Below are positions 8,150 through 17,121 of a stretch of DNA of 43,699 nucleotides, piece by piece (the first letter of the stretch is position 1; each line of letters opens with the position of its first letter). A program made the position numbers and the translations under genes. Below the pieces are notes generated by a model. It saw only the letters and a program-made list of their open reading frames with translations. It was not told the DNA's origin and ran no database searches. The stretch comes from an uncultured Methylotenera sp. (lineage in GTDB: Bacteria; Pseudomonadota; Gammaproteobacteria; Burkholderiales; Methylophilaceae): contig NZ_CAMLGS010000021.1 in the NCBI RefSeq assembly GCF_946479685.1, positions 1 through 43,699 on the forward strand. Reading direction: 5' to 3'.

Positions 8150-8689
8150 CATCACGTTGACACAACACCCACCTACCCTACTCGCTACAACCAGCAAGCC
8201 TCCAACGCTCCCAAGCAGGTAATCTAGCCCACATTTAGCAAAATGTAGAATATGGCCGCATTTCGTGTATAAATTATGTTTAATTTATTTAAATCCCATA
8301 TTAAACTATACGAAGTTAAGCGCTTAGATGGTACTTAACCCGTATGGCCGCCATGCATACTGGGAGTTAATCAAATTGTTGTCCGTATCACCATAAACAA
8401 GACGCTAACGCTGTGCTATTTGCAACGGCGCATTTAAGTACAAGATTAACGTCATGACAACAACGCAGTAAATAGTTAATTTTTAACCCGCTCCCCAACG
8501 ATGGGGAGTATGGGCCGTGTTATAGCTCTATATAACACCAGCCAAATTTATTCCAACGTGGGAATAAGTCTAGATGACGCACAATACATAACCAAGTTAT
8601 GCCGTGCTCCCGTGTAAGCAAGTAATGAAGCGCAGGTAATGCTGCTACATCACTGTAATTTGTGAATATATTTAGGTTAGGAAAGAACT
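8150..8689 (+). ncRNA. Candidate structured 5' leader RNA (hairpin array) of chemoreceptor mRNA
   Basis: The 579-bp gap 8111-8689 has no convincing gene but is full of inverted repeats. Seen: 8308-8312/8341-8345 plus 8315-8320/8334-8339 (ATACG/CGTAT and GTTAAG/CTTAAC, 11 bp); 8491-8496/8503-8508 (CTCCCC/GGGGAG), extendable by CCC 8487-8489/GGG 8512-8514; 8517-8524/8531-8538 (GTGTTATA/TATAACAC); 8548-8554/8561-8567 (TTATTCC/GGAATAA); 8579-8582/8604-8607 with 8587-8592/8596-8601 (GCAC/GTGC, CATAAC/GTTATG). GATTAAC (8444-8450) can pair with GTTAATC at 8366-8372, or its ATTAAC (8445-8450) with GTTAAT at 8475-8480. These are mutually exclusive folds. I do not recognise a known riboswitch; the c-di-GMP-I core is absent. 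It may be a cis-regulatory leader or a separate small RNA. Confidence 0.4.
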
Positions 8690-11600
8690 ATGAGCAAGGT
8701 GAGCTTTTGGAAGATCGGCCACGCATTAAACAATCTGAGTTATAAAAAGAAATTTACCTTACTTGGCACGGTAGCACTTATCCCTTTATTGATTCTATTG
8801 TTTTTCAATATTGAGTTACTGAATTCAGACCAAAAAGTCACCAAGATTGAACGCCAGGGCATTACCTACTTAGTCCCCCTGCGTAACTTCATTGAAAGCA
8901 TCCAAGCGCATCGAGGTATGACTAATTCCTATTTATCCGGGAACGATGATTTTGCGGAAAAAATTGATGCCAACGAGAAAAAATCCAGCGCACTGATTGC
9001 GAATATTGACCTGATTGACAAGGCGCTTGATTCACAATTTCACTCTACAGAAGACTGGGGTAAGATTAAAAAGAATTGGGATAAAATCAAAACAGATTGG
9101 GCGCAAATCAAATCAAAATCTGGCGAGATCACACCACAGCAAAGCTTTACCAATCACAGCGAGTTAATCAACCAGCTACTGGAGTTTTCTCTAAAGCTCA
9201 CAGACGCCAGCAAACTCACGCTAGACCCGCAAATGGACACCTATTACCTGATGGATATTGTCTATTTAAGAACAATCAATGTCGTTGAAATCACAGCACA
9301 AATTCGCGGTCTTGGCGCCGGCATTACCTCTAGACAGTTTGTCACCAATCAAGAAAAGCTAAAGCTATCTGCACTAACCAACCAAGTTGAAGCTTCGCTC
9401 AAAAGCTATGAGCACGTGATGTCTGTACTTAAAAACTATGAAGGTACTTACACACAGGTAAAACCTGTGATGACTGCATTACAGCAATCGATTAACGAGC
9501 TTAACACGCTAGTTAAAACTTCCATTATCGATGCAGAAACTATCGAGTTAGATACAGAAAAATATTTTGATTTTGCCACTCAATCTATTACCAAAGGTTA
9601 TAAAGCCTATGACGAAATTAGTAAGCTCCTAGACCAGTCGTTAGAAAAACGCTTGCTACAGCAGCAACAGCAATTTTGGCTAGTCGTTGCCATCACAACC
9701 TTAACTATTTTAATCGTCAGCCTACTGCTGTTTTTAGTCGCCAGGAATATCATTCAAGCCACTAGTGAGACTAAAGACTTAATGAACAACCTTGCACAGG
9801 GTAAAGTGGTTGAGCATGATGAGAGCAAGGTCTTCAGCCGCGATGAAATGGGTGATGTGATGCGTTCATCCTACAGCATGCAGCAAACCATTAAAAACCT
9901 GATTGATGCACTGCAAAAAGTTAGCCACCAACACTCTATCGGCGACATCGATGCCACCTTAAACGCTCAGCAGTTTAATGGTGTGTATGCAGAAATGGCG
10001 ACCGGCATTAACAAAATGGTGGCCGACCATATTGAAATGAACCAAAAAGCGATAGCCGTGGTGCAAGCTTTTGGTGACGGCGATTTAACGCCGCAACTAG
10101 AGCAGTTCCCAGGCAAAAAAGCGTTTGTGAATACGGCAATTGAGCAAGTGCGCACCAATATTCAAGCACTGGTAGTGGATACTAATATGCTAGTGAACGC
10201 CACAATTCTTGGCAAACTTTCCAGACGTGCTGACTCCAGACGTCACCATGGCGAGTTCCGCAAGATTGTGCAAGGCATCAATGACACATTGGATGCAGTG
10301 GTTAACCCATTGAACATGGCTGCCAAATATGTGGACGACATCGCCAAAGGTATTATCCCAGCCAAAATTACTGACACCTACAATGGCGATTTCAATGCGA
10401 TTAAAAACAACCTGAATCAGTGTATTGACGCGGTAAATACCATGATTGCAGATACTGCCTTATTAGCGGATGCTACCGCGAAAGGCCAACTATCAACACG
10501 TGCAGATGTAAGTCAGCACCTAGGGGATTTCCGCAAAATCATCGAAGGCATGAACAACACCTTAGACTACGTGGTCAACCCGTTGAATACGGCGGCGCAA
10601 TACGTAGAGCGTATATCTCAAGGTGATATCCCGCCCCACATTACCGAGACATACAACGGCGACTTTAACGTTATTAAAAACAACCTCAACACCTGTATCG
10701 ATGCTATCAACCGCTTAGTGAGTGACACCAACATGCTATCGCAGGCTGCCACCGATGGCCGCATCAGCACCAGAGCAGATGTCAGCCAGCATCAGGGTGA
10801 TTTCCGTAAAGCGGTAGAAGGCGTCAATGCAACGCTGGAGACCATAGTCGCGCCTATCGTTGCTGTAAAAGATGCAGTGGATACCATTACCACCGCCGCC
10901 AACGAGATATCTTCTGGTAACAACGACCTATCAAGCCGCACCGAGCAACAAGCATCTAGCCTAGAAGAAACTGCTGCCAGCATGGAGCAACTGGCAAGTA
11001 CGGTCAAACACAATGCAGAAAATGCAAAACAGGCGAACCAGCTAGCTCTTAGCGCCTCTGACATTGCAGTAAAAGGTGGTAGTGTCGTTTCAGAGGTGGT
11101 CACCACTATGATTGCCATTAATGATAGTGCACGCAAAATTGAAGATATTATTTCCGTAATTGACGGTATCGCCTTCCAAACCAATATTCTGGCCTTAAAT
11201 GCGGCTGTGGAAGCAGCTAGAGCCGGCGAACAAGGCCGTGGCTTTGCTGTTGTAGCTGGTGAGGTACGCAATCTGGCACAACGCTCAGCAAGCGCCGCCA
11301 AAGAAATCAAAGAACTGATTACCGACTCCGTGAATAAAACAACCGAAGGCACTACATTGGTACAAAATGCCGGACAAACCATGGAAGAAGTGGTGATATC
11401 CGTGAAGCACGTTGCCGACATTATTGGCGAGATTGCCGCTGCATCTATTGAGCAAGCTTCGGGCATTGATCTAGTGAATGAAGCTGTCACCAGCATGGAT
11501 GAATCTACCCAGCAAAATGCCGCATTGGTAGAACAAGCTGCAGCAGCCGCGGAATCATTAGTAGAGCAAGCCAACCAACTCGCCAGTGCAATTAGTGCAT

Positions 11601-11764
11601 TTAAGCTGGATAGCGGTAAGGAAAGCTCAAGCGCACATCAATCATTGAAAGCAAGTCAGCAGCATGTGGCATTGTCGGTAGTGAAAAACCGCACAGAACC
11701 AGAACCGCTGCGTAAGGTTGCAATCAAGCAGGCCAATGGCAATGGTGACTGGGAGGAGTTTTAA
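8690..11764 (+). CDS. Methyl-accepting chemotaxis protein with tandem HAMP-like repeats and CheR-tether tail
   Basis: Transmembrane chemoreceptor, 1024 residues. TM1 is about 22-44 and TM2 about 329-352. The helical periplasmic domain between them has [17 protein letters not shown] (69-84), reminiscent of the NIT nitrate/nitrite-sensing or four-helix-bundle families; ligand unknown. After a HAMP domain come three related modules of exactly 91 residues (equivalent points at 10178, 10451 and 10724), each with [18 protein letters not shown] motifs and VVNPLN linkers, a poly-HAMP arrangement. The cytoplasmic signalling hairpin is intact, with tip [20 protein letters not shown] and glutamine/alanine methylation regions on both sides. 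The last residues, GDWEEF, match the WxxF-type pentapeptide that tethers CheR and CheB in high-abundance receptors. AGGAAAG precedes the ATG. No che operon lies beside it. A sigma-54 site and a long structured leader lie upstream, and a strong terminator follows. Confidence 0.95.
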   Translation: MSKVSFWKIGHALNNLSYKKKFTLLGTVALIPLLILLFFNIELLNSDQKVTKIERQGITYLVPLRNFIESIQAHRGMTNSYLSGNDDFAEKIDANEKKSSALIANIDLIDKALDSQFHSTEDWGKIKKNWDKIKTDWAQIKSKSGEITPQQSFTNHSELINQLLEFSLKLTDASKLTLDPQMDTYYLMDIVYLRTINVVEITAQIRGLGAGITSRQFVTNQEKLKLSALTNQVEASLKSYEHVMSVLKNYEGTYTQVKPVMTALQQSINELNTLVKTSIIDAETIELDTEKYFDFATQSITKGYKAYDEISKLLDQSLEKRLLQQQQQFWLVVAITTLTILIVSLLLFLVARNIIQATSETKDLMNNLAQGKVVEHDESKVFSRDEMGDVMRSSYSMQQTIKNLIDALQKVSHQHSIGDIDATLNAQQFNGVYAEMATGINKMVADHIEMNQKAIAVVQAFGDGDLTPQLEQFPGKKAFVNTAIEQVRTNIQALVVDTNMLVNATILGKLSRRADSRRHHGEFRKIVQGINDTLDAVVNPLNMAAKYVDDIAKGIIPAKITDTYNGDFNAIKNNLNQCIDAVNTMIADTALLADATAKGQLSTRADVSQHLGDFRKIIEGMNNTLDYVVNPLNTAAQYVERISQGDIPPHITETYNGDFNVIKNNLNTCIDAINRLVSDTNMLSQAATDGRISTRADVSQHQGDFRKAVEGVNATLETIVAPIVAVKDAVDTITTAANEISSGNNDLSSRTEQQASSLEETAASMEQLASTVKHNAENAKQANQLALSASDIAVKGGSVVSEVVTTMIAINDSARKIEDIISVIDGIAFQTNILALNAAVEAARAGEQGRGFAVVAGEVRNLAQRSASAAKEIKELITDSVNKTTEGTTLVQNAGQTMEEVVISVKHVADIIGEIAAASIEQASGIDLVNEAVTSMDESTQQNAALVEQAAAAAESLVEQANQLASAISAFKLDSGKESSSAHQSLKASQQHVALSVVKNRTEPEPLRKVAIKQANGNGDWEEF

Positions 11765-11788
11765 AACATAGCCAACAAGCCATAAAAT

Positions 11789-11824
11789 AAAAAGGCTGAC
11801 ACCATCAAGGTGTCAGCCTTTTTT
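11789..11824. terminator. Rho-independent terminator after chemoreceptor
   Basis: A perfect 10-bp GC-rich stem GGCTGACACC (11794-11803) / GGTGTCAGCC (11809-11818) with loop ATCAA is followed by six T and preceded by five A. It can therefore act in either direction, ending the chemoreceptor transcript and possibly that of the convergent der cluster. Confidence 0.95.
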
Positions 11825-11916
11825 ATTTAAACAGTAGTTTTATCAATATAGTAAAACTAGCATATCACTCCAAGCTGCTGGACATATTGCATGCCCAACA
11901 GATAATGCCAGAATTT

Positions 11917-13371
11917 TTAGTGCTTTTTAGCGCGGCGATCTTTGTCTTCCGCTTCTTTTTTAGCTTTCAATTCAGCACGTTGTGCAGTTTTACGGCGGCG
12001 CATACTTACAATACCCTCGCCCGGTTTACGTTTATCCTCTTCTTCAGCAAACGGGTTGTGCCCTTGCTTGTACTCTACACGCAATGGTGTACCTGAAAGC
12101 TGGAAGGTTCTGCGGAAGGTTTTTTCCAAAAAGCGTGTATACGCATCTTTTACGCCATCCACATGGCTACCGTGGATTACCACGATAGGTGGGTTGCTGC
12201 CGCCCTGGTGCGCATAACGCAATTTAGGACGAATACCTTTGCTGATAGGTGGCTGATGCTGCTGCAAGGCATCAATCAGCACACGTGTCAGCTGTGGTGT
12301 TGCCAGCTTAGCGAAAGCAGCTTTATAAGCTATATCTACCGATTTAAACAGCTCTGGCAGGCCTTTTTTACGCAATGCTGAAATGTAATGGAACTCAGCA
12401 AAATCTAGGAACTGTAACTTACGGTCGATCTCACGCTTAATCCAATCGCGTTCGTCTTCTTTCAAACCATCCCATTTATTGATCGCAACCACTAAAGCAC
12501 GGCCAGCATCCAGGATATAAGCCGCCACGTGCGCATCCTGCTCAGTAATGCCCTCTTGCGCATCCACCACCAGAATCACCACATTGGCTTCTTCAATCGC
12601 CTGTATGGTTTTAATCACGGAGAATTTTTCAATCGCTTCAAAAATACGACCGCGTTTACGCACACCTGCGGTATCAATCAGCGTGTAATGTTTACCGTTC
12701 TTTTCTAAATCGATATGGATAGAGTCACGTGTGGTACCCGGCTCATCATAAGCAATCACACGTTCTTCGCCCAGCAAGGCGTTTACCAGTGTAGATTTAC
12801 CCACATTTGGGCGGCCTACAATCGCCACTTTTGGAATCTTGTCACCGGTGTAATCAGTGACCGGCTCATCTTCGATTTCTTTGAAGTTTTCTAAAGCCAG
12901 TTCGATAATATCGCGCACGCCTTCGCCATGTGCGGAGGAGATAGAAAGCGGATAACCTAAGCCTAACTCATGGAAATCTGCGCTGACCACTGCTTTTTGC
13001 ATACCTTCAGTTTTGTTCACCGCCAGCAATACCGGGCATTTACTGCGACGTAAACGATTGGCAATATCCATATCCTGCGGTGTGGCGCCTTGGCGGCCAT
13101 CTACCAAAAAGATGATGGCATCAGCTTCATCAATCGCTTGCAGCGTTTGCTTCGCCATCGCTTTTAAAATACCGCTATCAGTATTTGGTTCAAAACCGCC
13201 GGTATCCACTACCAAATACGGCTGGCTGGCGCCTATGCCACGTCCATAGTGCCGATCACGAGTTAGACCTGGCAGGTCAGCAACTAGCGCGTCACGGCTT
13301 TTGGTTAAACGGTTAAATAATGTTGATTTGCCGACGTTAGGTCGACCAACCAAAACAATGGTAGGTATCAT
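11917..13371 (-). CDS. der: Ribosome-assembly GTPase Der (EngA)
   Basis: Essential double-Era-type GTPase that acts in 50S ribosomal subunit maturation. It has two tandem G domains, each with a P-loop: GRPNVGKST at about 9-17 and again near 187-195. Switch motifs are DLPGLTRD and DEPGTTRD, and there are DTGG/DTAG and NKxD-type motifs ([16 protein letters not shown]). The KH-like C-terminal domain (about 355-450) contains [14 protein letters not shown] and [23 protein letters not shown]. The basic tail ends DRRAKKH. The 484 residues match the family. It is last in the minus-strand cluster after bamB, a conserved neighbour order. An AT-rich hairpin separates it from bamB. Confidence 0.97.
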   Translation of the reverse strand: MIPTIVLVGRPNVGKSTLFNRLTKSRDALVADLPGLTRDRHYGRGIGASQPYLVVDTGGFEPNTDSGILKAMAKQTLQAIDEADAIIFLVDGRQGATPQDMDIANRLRRSKCPVLLAVNKTEGMQKAVVSADFHELGLGYPLSISSAHGEGVRDIIELALENFKEIEDEPVTDYTGDKIPKVAIVGRPNVGKSTLVNALLGEERVIAYDEPGTTRDSIHIDLEKNGKHYTLIDTAGVRKRGRIFEAIEKFSVIKTIQAIEEANVVILVVDAQEGITEQDAHVAAYILDAGRALVVAINKWDGLKEDERDWIKREIDRKLQFLDFAEFHYISALRKKGLPELFKSVDIAYKAAFAKLATPQLTRVLIDALQQHQPPISKGIRPKLRYAHQGGSNPPIVVIHGSHVDGVKDAYTRFLEKTFRRTFQLSGTPLRVEYKQGHNPFAEEEDKRKPGEGIVSMRRRKTAQRAELKAKKEAEDKDRRAKKH

Positions 13372-13394
13372 GTGAGCCTTCTATAAAGCATTGA

Positions 13395-13425
13395 AGCTAA
13401 TTGATAATTTAATCATCAATTAGCT
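13395..13425. other. 11-bp perfect stem-loop in bamB-der spacer
   Basis: AGCTAATTGAT (13395-13405) and ATCAATTAGCT (13415-13425) form a perfect inverted repeat with a 9-nt loop in the 103-bp spacer between bamB and der. It is AT-rich with no adjacent U-run on the minus strand, so it is more likely an mRNA-processing or attenuation element, or an operator, than a full terminator. Confidence 0.5.
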
Positions 13426-13474
13426 CAATTAATTTTTAATTCTAATAATAAGCGATTAAAGCAAATGTAGTATT

Positions 13475-14653
13475 TTATTTAACCTGTATTGCGTATAAGC
13501 CGCCACCGCGTGACTGCGCCAGTAAGGTATCACTGTTAATCACGGTCATTTGCGGCAAAATTGCGCCGCTGTCAGTTTTTATCCTTGCTGAAAATGCACC
13601 GTCTTCACGTTTAAGAAAATGTACATAGCCTTCAACATCCCCTACTGCCACCCGATCTCCCATAGGTAACGGCGCTGTAGGCTGTCTATTTTTCAAACCG
13701 GCCTGACGCCAGAATGTTTTACCTGTAGTGTAATCAAGTGCGTAAATTGAGCCAATTGCATGTGACACATAAATACGTGCATCTTCATGACTTAAACCAG
13801 TTAGGCTGGAAATATCACGATTCCAAACCACGCGCCCAGTAGAGCGATCTACTGCTGCGATACGACCCTGGTAAGCCACCGCATATACCAAAGGACCATC
13901 TACCATTGGCAAGCTGGTAATGTCAGCAATACGCTCAATCTCAGTCACACCTTTAGGTTGCGCAACTGAAGCTTCCCACAGTATCTTACCGTTATCAGCA
14001 CGAATCGCCGCAAGCTTGCCACCAGCAAAGCCCGCATATACCGCTCCGCCATCAACCACTACACCAGCACTGCTACGCACGGTAAGCGCAGGACTAGTGC
14101 GGTCATAAACCCATTTTCTACTGCCATCGTCTGCGTTAATGCCATAAATACGGCTATCACCGGTACGAACAATAACCATACCATCGTAGTATCTAGGTGC
14201 ACTAAGCACTTCACTGCTTAGCCTAGAGATCCATTGCAGCTTGCCGGATAAATCATAAGCATAAACTGCACCTTTTTGGGTACCAACCAACACCAGACTG
14301 CCGCCAACACCAACGCCACCGGTTACTTTTTCAGCCACCTTGGTATGCCACAGTTCTTTACCATTACTGGTATCCAACTTAACTAAATCACCTTCAGCAC
14401 TGGCTGCATATGCAACACCGGCCTCTACCACTGGCGATAGGTCATAACTACCAGATGTACCTAGTTTAGTCTGCCATACCACTTTAGCAGTTGCGTTTGC
14501 TTCAAACTCGGTTAATGGCTCAATATCCACCACCTCGCGTCCGAAGACGCGCTCTGACAAATCCGTCTTCAGATCAGTGATTGAGGTGCAGCCAGAAAGC
14601 AGTGTAAAGCCACATAAGGCCAATAATGCTGTTGATTGTTTAATAAAACGCAT
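13475..14653 (-). CDS. bamB: Outer-membrane assembly lipoprotein BamB
   Basis: Beta-propeller lipoprotein of the BAM complex that helps deliver outer-membrane proteins to BamA in the periplasm. The signal peptide ends at lipobox Leu-Ser-Gly-Cys (ALCGFTLLSGCTS). It is followed by PQQ-like propeller blades with repeated GxxY/WxxD features: AYAASAEGDLVKLDTSNGKE, VLVGTQKGAVYAYDLSGK, YAGFAGGKLAAIRADNGKI, AYQGRIAAVDRSTGRVVW and VSHAIGSIYALDYTTGKT. Length is 392 residues, equal to E. coli BamB. It lies 6 bp after the yfgM-like gene, consistent with one transcript, and is followed by der, the conserved order. Confidence 0.95.
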   Translation of the reverse strand: MRFIKQSTALLALCGFTLLSGCTSITDLKTDLSERVFGREVVDIEPLTEFEANATAKVVWQTKLGTSGSYDLSPVVEAGVAYAASAEGDLVKLDTSNGKELWHTKVAEKVTGGVGVGGSLVLVGTQKGAVYAYDLSGKLQWISRLSSEVLSAPRYYDGMVIVRTGDSRIYGINADDGSRKWVYDRTSPALTVRSSAGVVVDGGAVYAGFAGGKLAAIRADNGKILWEASVAQPKGVTEIERIADITSLPMVDGPLVYAVAYQGRIAAVDRSTGRVVWNRDISSLTGLSHEDARIYVSHAIGSIYALDYTTGKTFWRQAGLKNRQPTAPLPMGDRVAVGDVEGYVHFLKREDGAFSARIKTDSGAILPQMTVINSDTLLAQSRGGGLYAIQVK

Positions 14654-14659
14654 TAGTGA

Positions 14660-15283
14660 TTAGCCTAGCGAATCAATTTTTTGTTGTGTCAAATGACGAT
14701 AGCGACCTTGCACATCAAGTTTAGTCAATGCAAGTTCGTAAGCAGTTTTAGCTTCATCACGTTTGCCAAGACCTAGCAACACGTCACCTTTCATATCCAG
14801 AAACAAACCATCAAAACCTGCGTCGTGTTTTGCTTCCAGCACTTTCAAGGCTGCATCGAAATTGTTCTCTTCCGCTAAGATATTAGCCAACTGTAGGCTG
14901 GCAATCGCACTCACAGAAGTCTCTTTAGCATTGCTAATCGCCCACTCCAACTGCGCTTTAGCACTTTTGATGTCGTTTGCTTCGTAATTCGCTTTCGCTG
15001 CAAATACTGCTGCGCGACCCGCATATGGTGTCGCACTGTATTTATCCATAAGTACTGCCGTTTTTGCTTGTACGCCTTTTAAATCTTTTGCATCCACCAC
15101 TAGCAAAGCCTGATACTCAGTAGAAGCACTCACAGCCTGTTTGGTTTGATAGTATGTCCAGCCTTGGTATGCAGCATAAGCTACTAACAAACCTATCACT
15201 GCATTAGTGACCATTTTTCCGTAGGTTTTCCACCAAGCTTTTAACTCATCTAACTGTTCTTGCTCTTCTAAATCGTATGCCAT
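14660..15283 (-). CDS. YfgM-like membrane-anchored TPR protein
   Basis: The 207-residue protein has a single N-terminal transmembrane helix (about 22-42, MVTNAVIGLLVAYAAYQGW), preceded by an acidic cytoplasmic start (MAYDLEEQEQLDELKAWWK), and a periplasmic helical TPR region to the end. This matches the YfgM/TPR_21 family. In E. coli, YfgM associates with the SecYEG translocon and the chaperone PpiD and sits between hisS and bamB. Here it is immediately upstream of bamB (6 bp), but hisS is separated from it by two ABC ATPase genes. Repeated motifs include AKTAVLMDKYSATPYAGRAA and LGKRDEAKTAYELAL. The role is inferred from family and position. Confidence 0.88.
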   Translation of the reverse strand: MAYDLEEQEQLDELKAWWKTYGKMVTNAVIGLLVAYAAYQGWTYYQTKQAVSASTEYQALLVVDAKDLKGVQAKTAVLMDKYSATPYAGRAAVFAAKANYEANDIKSAKAQLEWAISNAKETSVSAIASLQLANILAEENNFDAALKVLEAKHDAGFDGLFLDMKGDVLLGLGKRDEAKTAYELALTKLDVQGRYRHLTQQKIDSLG

Positions 15284-15329
15284 TCTTAATCCTAATATAT
15301 ATTTAATTCAAAAACTTACGCTATAGCCA

Positions 15330-16133
15330 CTATCCATTTACCACTTTTTTACCCGGGATCGCTGCCAATAAACTCTGTGTATAAGCATGTTGCGGCTGCT
15401 CATAAATATCCGCGACTTTTCCTAACTCAACCACTCGCCCTTGGTGCATCACCACAATATCATCTGCAATATGACGCACCACACGTAAATCATGGCTAAT
15501 AAAAATATAACTTAATGCCATTTCTTGCTGCAACTCTTTAAGCAGCAACAGTATTTGTGCCTGTATCGATACATCCAATGCTGATACTGGCTCATCGCAC
15601 ACCACTAGTTTGGGTTGCAATACTAACGCTCTGGCTATACCGATACGCTGCCGTTGCCCACCCGAAAATTCATGCGGGTACTTTTGCATATCAGCCTCGG
15701 TTAAGCCAACCCGCTTTAACATAGCAATGACTTTGCGCTTACGCTCTGCGGCATCACCCAGGCCATGAATCAGCAAGCCCTCGCCTACCAAATCGCCAAC
15801 ACGCATACGTGGATTAAGCGAGGCAAACGGGTCTTGAAACACCATTTGTAAATCTTTACGCTCAGAACGCAGCGCTTCTGCATTTAGCTTAGCTAAATCT
15901 TTACCGGCAAAAATCACCTCACCACTGTCAAGCGACTGCAATTGTAACAGACATCTTGCCAAGGTGGATTTACCGCTACCAGATTCACCAACCACTGCCA
16001 GAGTTTTACCGGCACGTAACTGGATGCTGACATCATTTAATGCTTTTACCGTAGTTTTACCAAAACCAAATTTACCACTACGTTGTGTGTAGGTTTTAGT
16101 GAGGTGCTTAGCTTCTAAGATATATTCGCTCAT
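15330..16133 (-). CDS. Oligopeptide/dipeptide-type ABC transporter ATPase (OppF/DppF-like)
   Basis: Cytoplasmic ATPase subunit of a peptide-type importer. It carries Walker A GESGSGKST (49-57), Q-loop VFQDPFASLNPRM, signature FSGGQRQRIGIARAL, Walker B LVVCDEPVSALD and a switch His in FISHDLRVV. The C-terminal PQHAYTQSLLAAIPG is the short oligopeptide-ABC C-terminal element. At 267 residues it is slightly shorter than E. coli OppF. It begins 10 bp after a second ATPase gene, so the two should form a heterodimer. No permease or substrate-binding gene lies nearby, so the membrane partner must be encoded elsewhere. Substrate unknown: peptides, nickel, murein peptides and microcin-type compounds are all possible for this family. 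Confidence 0.93.
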   Translation of the reverse strand: MSEYILEAKHLTKTYTQRSGKFGFGKTTVKALNDVSIQLRAGKTLAVVGESGSGKSTLARCLLQLQSLDSGEVIFAGKDLAKLNAEALRSERKDLQMVFQDPFASLNPRMRVGDLVGEGLLIHGLGDAAERKRKVIAMLKRVGLTEADMQKYPHEFSGGQRQRIGIARALVLQPKLVVCDEPVSALDVSIQAQILLLLKELQQEMALSYIFISHDLRVVRHIADDIVVMHQGRVVELGKVADIYEQPQHAYTQSLLAAIPGKKVVNG

Positions 16134-16143
16134 ATGGCTGCAC

Positions 16144-17076
16144 TTATTGGCGGACTGTGATTGGTTGGCTGACTGTTATTGGTTGACTGTTATTGTTTGG
16201 CAACCAAGCGTAATCAATCGGTTTTAAATCTTTTTTACCCTCTGCGTCCGGCACGCATGCCAACAGTGCCTTAGTATACGGATGCTGCGGATTATTCAGC
16301 ACTTGCTGCTTGGTGCCGGCCTCTACAATCTCACCTCTAAACATCACTACGACATTATCTGCAATATCGGCCACCACGCCAAAATCATGCGTAATAAACA
16401 GCATACCCATATTCATGCGAGTTTTCAGGTCATCCAATAGCTTCAGGATTTGCGCCTGTACTGTCACATCTAACGCGGTAGTTGGCTCATCTGCAATCAG
16501 CAAGCGTGGCTCACAGGCGATACTCATTGCAATCATCACACGCTGGCGCTGGCCACCAGATAACTCATCCGGGTAACTGCTGGCACGACTAGGCGGAATA
16601 CCTACCATCTCCAGCAAACTGGCTACTTTATCTTTTAAGGCCTGATTTTTTAACCCGAGGTGCGTGGTTAAGCTTTCACCGATTTGATAGCCTATGGTCA
16701 GCACCGGGTTGAGCGAGGTCATCGGCTCCTGAAAAATCATTGCGATTTTAGCGCCACGGATTTTCTGCAGAGCCTTTTCTGGTAGCAAACTAATATCCTG
16801 CACACCGGTTTCATTATCATTAAATAAAACCTTACCATGGTTAAGCTGTAACTGTTGCGACAACAAGCCCATCACTGATAGCGCCGTCAGGCTTTTACCA
16901 CTACCAGACTCACCCACCACACAAGTAGTTTTACCCGCTTCTATCGTAAAGCTTACGTCATTTACCAATAAGCGCGATGGCGCAGCTTTGGGTGAAATGC
17001 TCACATGCTGCAACTGCAATAGCGGCTGCTTTTCAGGCTGATTACTTGGCTGTGTCGTATCAGTAAGTATGCTCAT
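16144..17076 (-). CDS. Oligopeptide/dipeptide-type ABC transporter ATPase (OppD/DppD-like)
   Basis: Partner ATPase of the preceding type. Walker A is GESGSGKS (about 55-62), Q-loop IFQEPMTSLNPV, signature LSGGQRQRVMIAMSI, Walker B LLIADEPTTALD and switch His FITHDFGVVAD. The C-terminal element PQHPYTKALLACVPD is followed by a short unique tail. I choose the ATG at 17076 (310 residues) because GGAG lies four bases upstream; a GTG at 17079 would be only one base from it. The final residues SQPITVSQPITVRQ are encoded by a short DNA repeat (16153-16198). It lies 45 bp downstream of hisS in the same direction, inside the otherwise conserved hisS-yfgM-bamB cluster, so it looks like an insertion of an ATPase pair. 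Confidence 0.92.
   Translation of the reverse strand: MSILTDTTQPSNQPEKQPLLQLQHVSISPKAAPSRLLVNDVSFTIEAGKTTCVVGESGSGKSLTALSVMGLLSQQLQLNHGKVLFNDNETGVQDISLLPEKALQKIRGAKIAMIFQEPMTSLNPVLTIGYQIGESLTTHLGLKNQALKDKVASLLEMVGIPPSRASSYPDELSGGQRQRVMIAMSIACEPRLLIADEPTTALDVTVQAQILKLLDDLKTRMNMGMLFITHDFGVVADIADNVVVMFRGEIVEAGTKQQVLNNPQHPYTKALLACVPDAEGKKDLKPIDYAWLPNNNSQPITVSQPITVRQ
16153..16198. repeat. Short tandem repeat at 3' end of ABC ATPase gene
   Basis: Three copies of GACTGTKATTGKTT: 16153-16166 (followed by GGCT), 16171-16184 and 16185-16198. They encode the repeated C-terminal SQPITV residues. The repeat lies just inside the stop codon (16144-16146). Confidence 0.85.
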
Positions 17077-17121
17077 CACGCTCCGCCCAAATGGGTTTTA
17101 AATGTCTAGCTTATTATTTAG

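Noticed and set aside
8311..8333. Resemblance to a segment of 5S rRNA (GAAGTTAAGC ... GATGGTA).
   Set aside because: Only short stretches match, flanking 5S helices are missing and there is no adjacent rRNA operon, so it is likely chance.
8501..8617. A 38-codon open frame (ATG at 8501, TAA at 8615) inside the chemoreceptor leader.
   Set aside because: No ribosome site; the ATG lies in the stem of a GC-rich hairpin and the frame runs through three further hairpins, so RNA structure explains the sequence better than a leader peptide.
8111..8689. c-di-GMP (GEMM-I), glycine or TPP riboswitch in the chemoreceptor leader.
   Set aside because: The characteristic cores of these classes (for example the GEMM CACGCA-AGGGCAAACC stretch) are absent.
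10792..11574. Long open frame on the minus strand opposite the chemoreceptor signalling domain.
   Set aside because: Antisense shadow of the highly Ala/Glu-rich receptor coding region; no recognisable protein and no ribosome site.
11835..11859. AT-rich inverted repeat TAGTTTTA/TAAAACTA downstream of the chemoreceptor terminator.
   Set aside because: Weak, AT-only stem close to a strong terminator; no independent role apparent.
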